DNA of 64,000 nucleotides from Cedecea neteri NBRC 105707 = ATCC 33855 (lineage in GTDB: Bacteria > Pseudomonadota > Gammaproteobacteria > Enterobacterales > Enterobacteriaceae). Shown piece by piece: positions 39,003 to 47,943 of this stretch. The position numbers and the translations under genes are program-made. The stretch spans positions 1 through 64,000 of the forward strand of contig NZ_BCTL01000024.1 of the NCBI RefSeq assembly GCF_001571265.1, written 5' to 3'. How positions within the stretch are numbered: position 1 is the stretch's first letter; each line of letters begins with the position of its first letter. The notes beneath the pieces were generated by a model. The model had not been told where the DNA came from, searched no databases, and was given only the letters and a program-made list of their open reading frames with translations.

Positions 39003-39902
39003 ATGGACATCAGAACGCTGCGTTATTTCGTTGAGGTTGTACGCCAGCAGAGCTTCACCCGGGCGGCGGAGAAGATGTTCGTCACGCAGCCTACCATCAG
39101 CAAAATGCTGCGTAACCTCGAGGATGAGCTGAACTGCACGCTGCTGATCCGCGACGGCCGCCGCCTGCTGCTGACCGATACCGGCCAGGTGGTGTTCCAG
39201 CGCGGGCTCGCCATTCTGGCCGAGTTTCGTCAGCTTGAGGCCGAACTAAGCGACATCAAACAGCTCACCAACGGCGTGCTGCGCCTCGGTATTCCGCCGA
39301 TGGTCGGCACCCTGATGACCGGCCCGATAGGCGTTTATCAGCACCGCTACCCCGGCGTGGAGTTTAAGATTTCCGAGTTCGGCGGCCTGACGGTGCAGCA
39401 GGCGGTGCTTAACGGCGACCTCGATCTCGCGGTGACGGCGATGCCAATAGCAGACGAAGACGCGCTGACGGTAATGCCGCTGTTCCGCCATCCGCTCTGC
39501 GTGCTGGTGCCCCGCTCCGGCCCGTGGATTGGCCGCACCAGCGTTGACCCGGCCGAGCTGGCCGAACACCCGCTGCTTATCTACAACGAAGATTTTTCTC
39601 TTAGCCGCCAGCTGATGCAGCTGTTTGCCGACAACGGCTTTACCCCGCGTATTGCGGTGCGCAGCGGGCAGTGGGATTTCCTGGCTGCGATGGTTCAGGG
39701 CGGCGTGGGGATTGCCGTGCTGCCGGAGCCGATTTGCCGCAAGCTCGATCACACCACGCTGATGTGGCTACCGCTGAACAGTAATCTAAGCTGGCAGTTA
39801 GGGATGATTTGGCGTGAAGGGGTTTATATTTCGCAGAGCGCGCAGGCGTGGATTGATTGCTGCAGAGAGTTCTGGCCGGAAGTGGAAACCGACCAGAACT
39901 AG
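39003..39902 (+). CDS. LysR-family regulator of the lrgAB-like pair
   Basis: 299 residues: LysR winged helix (residues 1-60, FTRAAEKMFVTQPTISKMLRNLEDEL) and a co-inducer-binding domain (about 90-295). It is divergent from the lrgA-like gene with 101 bases between, the standard layout for a LysR regulator and its target. CidR-type LysR proteins in Gram-positives answer acetate. The effector here is unknown. Confidence 0.82.
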   Translation: MDIRTLRYFVEVVRQQSFTRAAEKMFVTQPTISKMLRNLEDELNCTLLIRDGRRLLLTDTGQVVFQRGLAILAEFRQLEAELSDIKQLTNGVLRLGIPPMVGTLMTGPIGVYQHRYPGVEFKISEFGGLTVQQAVLNGDLDLAVTAMPIADEDALTVMPLFRHPLCVLVPRSGPWIGRTSVDPAELAEHPLLIYNEDFSLSRQLMQLFADNGFTPRIAVRSGQWDFLAAMVQGGVGIAVLPEPICRKLDHTTLMWLPLNSNLSWQLGMIWREGVYISQSAQAWIDCCREFWPEVETDQN

Positions 39903-39907
39903 CGGGA

Positions 39908-41554
39908 TTACTCTTTCTCGATCAGCAGCGCTTCCAGCAGGTCGAGATCGTGCAGGAGTTTTTGCAGGGTCTCATTGCTGATTTGCTGCGTGGCACGCAG
40001 ATGGTAAAGCTCGGCGCGCTCCGAACGCAGCGCCGTCAGGCGGAAGCGGCGTTCCAGGTTTTCTTCCAGCTCGCTGCTCTCAACGTCATTCCGGCCGTCT
40101 GCCCGGCGACGTAAATTCCCGATAACCCGCGAACTCACCTCTTTCAGTAACTGGTCGTCGATGTTCTCTTTGCTGTCCGTGGCCAGCCGTTCTTCCATTT
40201 TTTGGATAGCGACAATGGCCACTTCGGCCGTCGCGGAACGGGCCAGCCGCTCTTCTTTACGCGCCAGAGATTTGTCCCCTACCTCAACGTTTCGCAGCAG
40301 AATCGGCAGCATGATAACCCCGGCAAAAAGCGAGAACAGGATCACGCCTGCGGAGAGGAAAATCAGCTCATAGCGCGCCGGGAACGGCGTGCCGTCGTTC
40401 AGGAACAGCGGAATGGAAAGCACACCGGCCAGGGTAATCGCCCCACGCACGCCGGCGAAAGAGGCAATGCCCAGCTCGCGGGTCGTGAAGGAGCCAAACT
40501 CCAGCGGGCGCTTTTTCAAAAAGCGCAGGCTGAGGCGCTTCATCGACCACAGCCACAGGAAGCGCACCGCAATCAGGGCGAAATAGATCATCGCCACGTC
40601 GAGGAACAGCATCCACAGCTCAACGTTCGGATCGGCATTGGCTGCCGCAACGGAGGTCTCGAGAATGCCCGGTAGCTGCAGGCCCAACAGCAGGAAGACC
40701 ATGCCGTTGAACACAAACTCCAGCATCGCCCAGACGCTGTTCGCACGCAGGCGCATGGTCAGCGGGGCGCTACGCAGCACGCCGGAACGGGTAATTGTCA
40801 TCCCTGCAGCAACTGCCGCCAGAATGCCGGAAACCCCGATGTGTTCAGCAATCAGATAAGAAGCGAACGGCAGCAGCAGCAGCAGCAGTATTTGGGTCGC
40901 GGGTTCGTCGCCGCTCCAGCGGCTCATCAGGCGCAGCGATTTACCGTACAGCCAGCTGACCGCGATACCCGCCAGCAGGCCACCCACGGCCACTTTGAAG
41001 AACTCAAGCGAAGCCCCGCCAACGCTAAAGGCCATCGCCCCAACGGCGACCGCCACGGCAAGCTTCAGGGAGACCAGGCCAGAGGCGTCGTTCATCAACG
41101 CTTCACCCTGCAATATCCCCATGATCTTCTTCGGAATCCGCCCTTCGCCGACTATCCCGGACAGCGCCACGGCGTCCGTCGGTGACAGCACGGCGGCCAG
41201 CGCAAAGGCCGGAACCAGCGGAATGCCCGGCACGAGGAAGTAAATCAGGAACCCGATGCCGACCACGGTGACCAGCACCAGCACCAGCGCCAGGCCAATG
41301 ATTTCCCGGCCATGATGGAGAAACTCGTGGGTGGGCGTTTTCCAGCCGTCGGCAAACAGCAGCGGCGGAATGAACAGCACCAGGAAAAGCTCAGGGTCGA
41401 ATTCAACGTGTAAGCCAAAGTGCGGCCAGGCGAGCAATGCCCCGATGGCGATTTGCATTAACGGCAGTGGGATCTGAAACGGCAACATACGTGTTACCAC
41501 CCCAGAGAGGGAGACCACGAGGGTCATAATCAAGATTGTGAAGAAAATTTCCAT
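39908..41554 (-). CDS. yjcE: Na+/H+ antiporter YjcE (CPA1 family)
   Basis: 548 residues (E. coli 549). Twelve or so membrane helices, with the exchanger signature LSPTDAVALSGIVGEGRIP (about 128-146) and NDASGLVSLKLAVA, then a cytoplasmic C-terminal tail of about 140 charged residues rich in Glu, Arg and Leu. It exchanges sodium or potassium for protons. It is tail to tail with the LysR gene, six bases apart. A weak terminator-like region is not evident. Confidence 0.92.
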   Translation of the reverse strand: MEIFFTILIMTLVVSLSGVVTRMLPFQIPLPLMQIAIGALLAWPHFGLHVEFDPELFLVLFIPPLLFADGWKTPTHEFLHHGREIIGLALVLVLVTVVGIGFLIYFLVPGIPLVPAFALAAVLSPTDAVALSGIVGEGRIPKKIMGILQGEALMNDASGLVSLKLAVAVAVGAMAFSVGGASLEFFKVAVGGLLAGIAVSWLYGKSLRLMSRWSGDEPATQILLLLLLPFASYLIAEHIGVSGILAAVAAGMTITRSGVLRSAPLTMRLRANSVWAMLEFVFNGMVFLLLGLQLPGILETSVAAANADPNVELWMLFLDVAMIYFALIAVRFLWLWSMKRLSLRFLKKRPLEFGSFTTRELGIASFAGVRGAITLAGVLSIPLFLNDGTPFPARYELIFLSAGVILFSLFAGVIMLPILLRNVEVGDKSLARKEERLARSATAEVAIVAIQKMEERLATDSKENIDDQLLKEVSSRVIGNLRRRADGRNDVESSELEENLERRFRLTALRSERAELYHLRATQQISNETLQKLLHDLDLLEALLIEKE

Positions 41555-41703
41555 GTTTTCCCTGAACGTGATGTGTGATTTGAAGCGTCACCTTTGGAGG
41601 TTGTTTTAATAATAAAACAACTTTTTGCATCACATTGAAACCGGAAATGCCCGAAGTGGGCAAAAGCGGCGGGTTACGGAGCGCAACCCGCACGAATTGA
41701 AAA

Positions 41704-43053
41704 TCAGATAGCCCAGCCGCCGGCGTAGAACGCCACCAGCGCAACGGCAATAACCACGGTGCCAACGTTCAGCTTGCGCCATTCACCGGACACTACGCGG
41801 CCAATAACCAGAGAGGCAAAGCCGATCATGATACCGGTCACGATGTTACAAGTCAGCACGATGAATACCGCAGTGATCAGCCCGGCCATCGCATCCACGA
41901 AGTCCGCAAAGTCGATTTTGGCGACGTTGCTCAACATCAGCAGACCAACATACATCAGCGCAGGCGCCGTAGCGTATGCCGGTACGAGGTAGGAGAGCGG
42001 CGACAGGAACAGGATCAGCAGGAACAGCACGCCAACGGTGATTGCTGTCAGGCCGGTTTTGCCGCCTGCTGCGGTGCCCGCTGCAGATTCGATGTAGACC
42101 GCTGCCGGAGCTGCGCCCACCAGGCCGGAGAACACGCTGCTAAGGGAGTCGGTGGTCAGCGCTTTACCGCCGTCGATGATCTGGCCGTCTTTATCCAGCA
42201 GGTTTGCCTGGCCGGCTACCGCGCGGATAGTGCCGGTGGCGTCAAACACGGCGGTCATCACCAGCGCGAGTACGCTTGGCAGAATGATCGGATTCAGCGC
42301 GCCCATGATGTCCAGGCTGCCAATCAGCGAGTTGCCTTTGTCATCGCTCAGCGACGGCATGGCGAAAACGCCGGAGAAATGCACGTTCGGGTCGAAGATC
42401 AGGCCGACGATGGACACGCCGATAATGGTCAGCAGAATGCCGCCCGGCACCTTCAGTTTTTCCAGACCAATGATCACCGCCAGGCCAATCAGCGACATGA
42501 TCACCGGGAAGCTGGCAAAGTGGCCCAGCGCAACCGGCAGCCCGTCCAGCGGGTTTTTAATCACCAGGCCGACGCCGTTCGCGGCAATCAGCAGCAGGAA
42601 CAGGCCGATACCAATCCCGGTGCCGTGCGCCACGCCCATCGGCAGATTGCGCAAAATCCAGCTACGAATGCCGGTGGCAGAGATAATGGTGAACAGAACG
42701 CCCATCAGGAACACCGCGCCAAGGGCGACCGGCACGCTGATGTGCTGACCGAGTACCAGGCTAAAAGCGGTGAAGGCGGTCAGCGAGATAGCACAGCCGA
42801 TGGCCAGAGGCAGGTTCGCCCACAGGCCCATCACGATGGAGCCCACGCCCGCCACCAGGCAGGTGGCTACAAAGACCGCCGCCGGTGGGAACCCGGCTTT
42901 GCCGAGCATCCCCGGCACAACGATCACGGAGTAAACCATAGCAAGGAAGGTTGTCAGACCGGCGACAACTTCCTGACGCACGGTGCTGCCGCGTGCAGAG
43001 ATTTTGAACCAGGCGTCGAGCGAACCGCCGGCGCGCGGAGAAGGTGTAGACAT
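41704..43053 (-). CDS. ghxP: Guanine/hypoxanthine permease GhxP
   Basis: 449 residues, the length of E. coli GhxP (YjcD) and almost the same sequence. An NCS2/AzgA-like proton symporter with 14 membrane segments. The family block [30 protein letters not shown] and [30 protein letters not shown] forms the purine site. A long leader carries a hairpin, and a PurR-like box stands 260 bases upstream. Confidence 0.96.
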   Translation of the reverse strand: MSTPSPRAGGSLDAWFKISARGSTVRQEVVAGLTTFLAMVYSVIVVPGMLGKAGFPPAAVFVATCLVAGVGSIVMGLWANLPLAIGCAISLTAFTAFSLVLGQHISVPVALGAVFLMGVLFTIISATGIRSWILRNLPMGVAHGTGIGIGLFLLLIAANGVGLVIKNPLDGLPVALGHFASFPVIMSLIGLAVIIGLEKLKVPGGILLTIIGVSIVGLIFDPNVHFSGVFAMPSLSDDKGNSLIGSLDIMGALNPIILPSVLALVMTAVFDATGTIRAVAGQANLLDKDGQIIDGGKALTTDSLSSVFSGLVGAAPAAVYIESAAGTAAGGKTGLTAITVGVLFLLILFLSPLSYLVPAYATAPALMYVGLLMLSNVAKIDFADFVDAMAGLITAVFIVLTCNIVTGIMIGFASLVIGRVVSGEWRKLNVGTVVIAVALVAFYAGGWAI

Positions 43054-43143
43054 AGTGAAAAATCCCCTGAGATTTTTAGAATGACGTTTGCCCGGGTGGT
43101 GGACAACCCGCTGCCAGTTAAACGTTGTCTCCCTGCGCTACGA

Positions 43144-43165
43144 TTGTGACAAAGGGGTGTCACAA
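43144..43165 (-). promoter_or_regulatory. Perfect hairpin in the ghxP leader
   Basis: TTGTGACA, a six-base loop and TGTCACAA form an 8-bp exact stem about 90 bases upstream of the ghxP start. Outer CGATTG/CAATCG (43141-43146 and 43171-43176) allows an alternative longer pairing. The role is unknown: operator or RNA structure. Confidence 0.4.
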
Positions 43166-43312
43166 AAAAGCAATCGTTTAACTCTACACGGACAAATCGG
43201 TGTTACAGAATTAAGGCAAACGATTATCCAGCCTTCCTGACGGGATTTTCAACTTAACTTTTGCGATTTTCGCGGAAAATATGCTCAGCTGATGAATTAA
43301 TCGCCTCGCGGT

Positions 43313-43328
43313 GCGCAAACGTTATCGT
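43313..43328 (-). promoter_or_regulatory. PurR box upstream of ghxP
   Basis: GCGCAAACGTTATCGT agrees with the PurR consensus ACGCAAACGTTTGCGT in 13 of 16 positions, including the central CGCAAACGTT. In E. coli ghxP belongs to the PurR regulon. The rest of the 344-base gap (43054-43397) is AT-rich leader and promoter without a gene. Confidence 0.7.
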
Positions 43329-43397
43329 CAATGCGCAATTTCGCAACAAAATCGTAAATTATCGGGCTGGCTTTCTTTCGTTTTGCCCCAGCGGCGA

Positions 43398-44066
43398 TCA
43401 GGTGCCGGGGATCTCAAAAGGACCACCTTGATTTAACGCTCGCTGCCAGGCCGGCCGCGTCTGAACGTTTTTCATCCATGCCTGGGTGTGCGGCATGTCG
43501 TTGACTTCGCCTCTCGCCAGCAGCGCGGCCACCGGGAAACTCATCTGAATATCTGCCGCGCTAAACTGCTGCCCGGCGAACCACAGGTGCTGGCTCAGAT
43601 GAGCCTCGATAAATCGGGCATGGGTGGCGATTTGCTTATTCAGCCAGGCTTTCTGCACGCCCTGCCCCAGCGCTTTGCCCACCGGGCGCAGCGGCCAGGG
43701 CACCGGCGCTTTGCCAAGGCTGCTAAACACCAGCTTCATTAATAGCATCGGCATCAACGACCCTTCCGCGTAATGCAGCCAAAAGCGGTACTGGATCTTG
43801 TCGTCAATCTCCTGCGGCTTCAGGCGGTTTTCGCTGTCGTAGGTTTCCTGCAGATACTCAATAATCGCGCCCGACTCGGCGAGGATATGGCCGTTATCTT
43901 CCACCACCGGGGATTTACCCAGCGGATGAATCTTTTTTAACGCTTCCGGAGCGAGCATGGTGGGTTCCCGCTGGTAACGCACGATCTGGTAGGGCAGCTC
44001 CAGCTCTTCCAGCATCCAAAGTACGCGCTGGGAGCGAGAGTTATTGAGGTGATGAACCGTTAGCAT
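43398..44066 (-). CDS. Glutathione S-transferase family protein
   Basis: 222 residues. Thioredoxin-like N-terminal domain (1-78: LNNSRSQRVLWMLEELELPYQ, with the Ser of NSRS as probable catalytic residue, and ESGAIIEYL contacting the glutathione gamma-glutamyl group) and an all-helical C-terminal domain (about 90-215, SAADIQMSFPV). Substrate unknown. It stands between ghxP and the sox genes, where E. coli K-12 has no such gene; detoxification beside soxRS is suggestive but not shown. Confidence 0.85.
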   Translation of the reverse strand: MLTVHHLNNSRSQRVLWMLEELELPYQIVRYQREPTMLAPEALKKIHPLGKSPVVEDNGHILAESGAIIEYLQETYDSENRLKPQEIDDKIQYRFWLHYAEGSLMPMLLMKLVFSSLGKAPVPWPLRPVGKALGQGVQKAWLNKQIATHARFIEAHLSQHLWFAGQQFSAADIQMSFPVAALLARGEVNDMPHTQAWMKNVQTRPAWQRALNQGGPFEIPGT

Positions 44067-44194
44067 GAGGTAACCCTATGTTTAGCCAGATGGAATAACT
44101 ATAGGAAAGCCCCCCTCGAATCACATGTCAAAAAAATGAACAAAAAAAGAACAATTGACCTTGCAAAGTGAAGGGGCAGACCTACACTTAAATT

Positions 44195-44361
44195 GTCGGT
44201 ACAAACCGGAACCTCCAAAGTCAGTGAAGTGTGTACGTATGTATGTGTAAGCGTTATCGAGGGGTGCCGATGTCGGGGGAAACCCTCCTGTCAGAACGGG
44301 ATAGAGCGAAAGACAAAGACCGGAAAACAACTAAAGCGCCCTTGTGGCGCTTTAGTTTTTT
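44195..44361 (+). ncRNA. Probable RyjA-type small RNA, convergent with soxR
   Basis: A promoter-like pair TTGCAA (44161-44166) and TACACT (44183-44188) precedes a stretch with no plausible gene. This ends in a strong terminator: a 12-bp stem AACTAAAGCGCC/GGCGCTTTAGTT with a run of six T (44356-44361). In E. coli the small RNA RyjA lies at this place, head-on to soxR. Internal pairing GAGGGGT...ACCCTC is possible. Sequence identity to RyjA is not verified. Confidence 0.5.
44329..44361 (+). terminator. Intrinsic terminator of the small RNA, shared with soxR
   Basis: 12-bp perfect stem, loop CTTGT, T6 tail on the plus strand. On the minus strand it lies 15 bases behind the soxR stop and can also end soxR transcription. 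Confidence 0.85.
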
Positions 44362-44375
44362 GTACAGCACGCATT

Positions 44376-44831
44376 TTAATCTTCCAGCAGTCTTGCGCCG
44401 GTGCCCTGCTCGCCCAGCGTGTCCCCGGGGTTACGCAGCGGACATTCCGCCCCCGATAAACAGCCGCAGCCAATACAGCCATTCAGTTGGTCACGCAATG
44501 CGGTCAGCGTATCAATGCGGTGATTTAATTCCTCTCGCCATTGCGATGACAGCTTCTTCCAGTCGTTTTTGTTGATCGAATGGCCGTCGGGCAGTACGCC
44601 AAAAGCATCGCCGACGGTGCTTAGCGGAATACCAATGCGCTGAGCAATTTTGATTATCGCCACCGTTCGCAGCACATCACGCTGATAACGCCGCTGATTG
44701 CCTGCGTTTCTAGTACTTTTTATCAAGCCTTTGCTTTCGTAAAAGTGAAGCGCGGAGACGGCCACGCCGCTGCGCTTCGCCACTTCACCGGGCGTTAACA
44801 GCGTTTTTATTCGGGGCAATTTCTTTTCCAT
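44376..44831 (-). CDS. soxR: Redox-sensing activator SoxR
   Basis: 151 residues (E. coli 154). A MerR-family dimer: HTH ([27 protein letters not shown]), long dimerisation helix, and the [2Fe-2S] cluster cysteines at 119, 122, 124 and 130 (CIGCGC.....C), identical in position to E. coli. Oxidation of the cluster by redox-cycling agents or nitric oxide turns on soxS. It is divergent from soxS; the operator stands between. Confidence 0.97.
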   Translation of the reverse strand: MEKKLPRIKTLLTPGEVAKRSGVAVSALHFYESKGLIKSTRNAGNQRRYQRDVLRTVAIIKIAQRIGIPLSTVGDAFGVLPDGHSINKNDWKKLSSQWREELNHRIDTLTALRDQLNGCIGCGCLSGAECPLRNPGDTLGEQGTGARLLED

Positions 44832-44838
44832 AATGCTC

Positions 44839-44869
44839 TTTACCTCAAGTTAACTTGAGGAATTATACT
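44839..44869 (+). promoter_or_regulatory. soxS promoter with SoxR operator
   Basis: CCTCAAGTTAACTTGAGG (44843-44860) is an 18-bp perfect palindrome, the SoxR box. It lies between a TTTACC -35 (44839-44844) and a TATACT -10 (44864-44869) separated by 19 bases, the over-long spacer that MerR-type activators need. Confidence 0.95.
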
Positions 44870-44911
44870 CCCTGGCAATGAAACTAGCTAACCCGGAAAT
44901 GAGGACGACTC

Positions 44912-45235
44912 ATGGCTCACCAGGACATCATTTATACGTTGACTGAATGGATTGATGAACATATTGACCAGCCGCTTAATATCGACGTGGTGGCGAAAAA
45001 ATCAGGTTATTCAAAGTGGTACTTGCAGCGCATGTTCCGTACCGTTATGCACCAGACGCTGGGTGACTACATCCGCCAACGCCGCCTGCTGATGGCCGCC
45101 ACGGCGCTGCGCACCACCCAGCGCCCTATTTTTGATATCGCGATGGACTACGGGTATGTCTCCCAGCAGACCTTCTCCCGCGTGTTCCGCCGTGAGTTTG
45201 ACCGCACCCCAACGGATTACCGCCATCAGGCATAA
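44912..45235 (+). CDS. soxS: Superoxide-response activator SoxS
   Basis: 107 residues, same length as E. coli. An AraC-family single-domain activator with two HTH motifs (IDVVAKKSGYSKWYLQRMFR and FDIAMDYGYVSQQTFSRVFRR). It turns on the superoxide and redox-drug regulon at soxboxes. A secreted hydrolase gene begins 20 bases behind its stop with no terminator between, so the two are probably cotranscribed here. Confidence 0.97.
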   Translation: MAHQDIIYTLTEWIDEHIDQPLNIDVVAKKSGYSKWYLQRMFRTVMHQTLGDYIRQRRLLMAATALRTTQRPIFDIAMDYGYVSQQTFSRVFRREFDRTPTDYRHQA

Positions 45236-45255
45236 GAAAACCAACAGGAGTGGGA

Positions 45256-45921
45256 GTGAAAAAGTTAAGTTTCGCCATTTTGGCCATCGGGCTTGCCACA
45301 ATGACGGCTCAGGCGGCAACTGTTTATACCGCGTTCCCGGACAACGTTAACCCGAAGCAGAAATACGTTTTTTATACGCATGGCAAGGTGTTAGAGGGGA
45401 ACACGGACCGGCCGAGCAATCCAAATAAACCGCAGTGGGGCGTTTACGATTTTCCGGCGGTGAAAGAGAAGCTTAGCGATGATGGCTACAACCTGATTGC
45501 TTACCACAGGGCCAAAGATACTCAGCCAGATCAATATGCCGAAAAGCTAAAGAATGATGTGAACACGCTGATTGCAAAAGGCGTCCCGGCTAAGAATATT
45601 ACGCTGGTCGGCTTCTCACGCGGCGGCGAAATTACCATTCTGGCGACAAGCAAACTGCAGAATAAGGCGCTTAACGTTGCCATTCTGGCGGGATGCACTC
45701 ATTCCATTCAGGATGACGCCCACAACCGCCTGTACGGTAACGTGCTCTCCATTTATGAAGCCTCGGATGAAGTGGGTTCCTGCCAGACAATTGTTAACCA
45801 CAGTCCGGGGATCGCTCACTTTAAAGAGATAAAAATCGCGACCGGCCAGCAGCACGGGGCATTTTTCCGCCCTAACCCAGAATGGGTCGTTCCGTTAAAG
45901 CAGTGGATCGCGAGCAACTGA
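45256..45921 (+). CDS. Secreted alpha/beta hydrolase, probably cotranscribed with soxS
   Basis: 221 residues from GTG at 45256, five bases behind AGGAG; a second GTG six bases earlier is in frame. Signal peptide to AQA (about residue 20). An alpha/beta-hydrolase fold with nucleophile elbow LVGFSRGGEI (Ser near 117), a possible Asp in EASDEVGS and His in QQHGAFF near the end. Two cysteines (GCTH and GSCQ) could form a disulfide. Substrate unknown. Its last 27 bases overlap the convergent pdeC gene. Confidence 0.75.
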   Translation: MKKLSFAILAIGLATMTAQAATVYTAFPDNVNPKQKYVFYTHGKVLEGNTDRPSNPNKPQWGVYDFPAVKEKLSDDGYNLIAYHRAKDTQPDQYAEKLKNDVNTLIAKGVPAKNITLVGFSRGGEITILATSKLQNKALNVAILAGCTHSIQDDAHNRLYGNVLSIYEASDEVGSCQTIVNHSPGIAHFKEIKIATGQQHGAFFRPNPEWVVPLKQWIASN

Positions 45922-47502
45922 AGCCTTGCGAACAGGTATCCCGCCTGGCGTATAGAGCCAGGCGATAAACTCTTGCGGAGGCAGTGCCTTCGCAAAATAC
46001 CAGCCCTGGCAATACTCCACGCCGTGATCCACCAGCCATGCCACCTGCGCCTCGGTTTCAACCCCTTCGGCAATCGTCGTTAAATTCAGGCTGTGGGCAA
46101 TTTCAATGATGTGTTCCACCAGCAAATGGCTGGCCCGCTCGCTGGCGAGAGAATCAATAAAGCTTTTATCGATTTTTAAAATATCGACGTTCAGGTACTG
46201 CAGGTTATGCAGATTTGAGTACCCCGTACCAAAGTCATCAATAGCGACTTTAAAGCCCGCATTGCGGAACTCCTGGATAAACGGTCTGGTTTTTTCAACG
46301 TCAATAAATCCTCGTTCGGTCACTTCGATTTTTATCTGCCCCGGACGAATGTTGTAAGTTTTAATGCGCTCTGAAAGTACGGTGATGAGGCGTGAAGAGT
46401 GAAAATCAGATGCTGAAAGATTAATCGAAATATAAAGCCCAGGGTGGTCGGCAAGAAATTCACCAAAATCTTTAAATACCGCATCAACCACATAGTCCGA
46501 TATTTTGTGAATCAAACCTTCTGACTCTGCCAGCGGAATAAACGTTCCGGGGCTGATGGTTTGTCCGTTAAAATTCACCCACCGCAGCAGCGCTTCAGCC
46601 CCGACGCAATAGCCATTCTGGATATCAATGATCGGCTGATAGTGAAGTTTAAGCTGCTTTCTGGCCAGTGCCCTTAATAACATCCGGCGTGGTGAATTTA
46701 ACTGCTGACGGGTTCGGGACCACATAATTAATATCAACAGGCTGCAAATAACGCCTAACGGAAGCGTCAGCGTCAATTGGTGATACCACTGGCGGTTAAA
46801 CAAGGTTTCTGAAGTAGAAACAATCACCGCAATCGGTCTTTTAGCCGACTGATCAACGGTGTAAAAACGATTGTCCTCGGTAAACGCTTTTTCTTTACGC
46901 AGAATAAACCGGTGCAGCAAATCGCTGTCGGCCCCCGGACTTAAAGAGAAAAAGCTGCGGGTAACGGTGTCGTATACGCCATAAATCAGCGAGTCATCTT
47001 CGGACAAAACCTCTGACCAGGTGAGTGGGTTAATGACCGCCATATAATGCCCACGCTGCATATAGGTCATTTTATGCCCGGCATAAAACGGTGTATCCAG
47101 ATAATAATAAATCGCGATATCCGGTTTACGGGTATATGAAGGGAGCGGCGTCGGCAGAGGTTTTAACGGCTTGTAGCTGGTCGAACACAGTAGTTTATCG
47201 CCGCTAACGTAAATTAAATCCGCGATAAAAAGTTTACCACGCACAATATCGAGCATACTTTCCATATGCCGGGGGCTACATATTTCTCCAGAAAAACGCT
47301 CCGCCTCGCTGCGCGCTTCATTGACATGGCTGATGACGATTTCCGTTTTTTCCATCACCAGTTTGCCAAAAGAGTGCAGGTGCTGCTGGGTGTCACTGGT
47401 GGCGCGAACGTGGGCAAAATAGATCGCTAACATTATCGGCAGGCAAACTATCAGGACAAAACCTGACATACGCAACGCCTTAAGATAAATTCGTTTCACC
47501 AT
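45895..47502 (-). CDS. pdeC: CSS-domain cyclic-di-GMP phosphodiesterase PdeC
   Basis: 535 residues from ATG at 47502 (E. coli PdeC 528). Two membrane helices (about 13-32 and 237-256) bracket a periplasmic CSS domain with cysteines at 75 (GEICSP) and 106 (LLCSTS), which in E. coli form a redox-controlled disulfide. A complete EAL domain follows (GAEALLRW, ISINLSASD, IEVTERGFID, DDFGTGYSNL, DKSFI, EGVETEAQ). It degrades c-di-GMP and so favours motility over biofilm. Placed beside soxRS as in E. coli. Confidence 0.93.
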   Translation of the reverse strand: MVKRIYLKALRMSGFVLIVCLPIMLAIYFAHVRATSDTQQHLHSFGKLVMEKTEIVISHVNEARSEAERFSGEICSPRHMESMLDIVRGKLFIADLIYVSGDKLLCSTSYKPLKPLPTPLPSYTRKPDIAIYYYLDTPFYAGHKMTYMQRGHYMAVINPLTWSEVLSEDDSLIYGVYDTVTRSFFSLSPGADSDLLHRFILRKEKAFTEDNRFYTVDQSAKRPIAVIVSTSETLFNRQWYHQLTLTLPLGVICSLLILIMWSRTRQQLNSPRRMLLRALARKQLKLHYQPIIDIQNGYCVGAEALLRWVNFNGQTISPGTFIPLAESEGLIHKISDYVVDAVFKDFGEFLADHPGLYISINLSASDFHSSRLITVLSERIKTYNIRPGQIKIEVTERGFIDVEKTRPFIQEFRNAGFKVAIDDFGTGYSNLHNLQYLNVDILKIDKSFIDSLASERASHLLVEHIIEIAHSLNLTTIAEGVETEAQVAWLVDHGVEYCQGWYFAKALPPQEFIAWLYTPGGIPVRKASVARDPLL

Positions 47503-47943
47503 GATGCCCACACGTCTCTGTTTTTATGCGCCTGTTTTTATGCTTTATTAGAACAACCTGATGACCGCCGATTACGTTGCATCATAAAGCCCGCTTTAGC
47601 AATAGCCTTCAGCCGTTAACTCTGCGGAAATTAATTTGCGCAACAATGAGATAAGAGGAACCGGGATTCTGTTTAGCTTAAGATTTAACCCACCGCGCTA
47701 ATATGAGTTTTTCTTGGGTTAAAGCAGCAGGGAATGATTATTTAAACGAAATTGCGGTAAACGTCAGATAAACAAAATGTTCGCGCCATCCACCCCCTGG
47801 TTTCCTTCAATACCTCGCGCTTCCGCACCTCAAAATCGCGTAAAAAACCATCACAACACTGGTGATTAAACACTCAAAAGTGATATACTTCACATTATTA
47901 GTGCAACAAAATAATAAATTGCAGCTTTTGAGGAACAAGGTTC
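47503..47943. promoter_or_regulatory. pdeC-yjcB divergent intergenic region
   Basis: 441 AT-rich bases holding both promoters. GATATACTT (about 47882) is a plausible -10 for yjcB, and TGAGGAA precedes its start. Nothing else is recognised; a short open frame from 47862 has no coding features. Confidence 0.35.

Noticed and set aside
43144-43165. Known purine riboswitch in the ghxP leader
   Set aside because: The hairpin does not show the conserved three-way junction of purine riboswitches.
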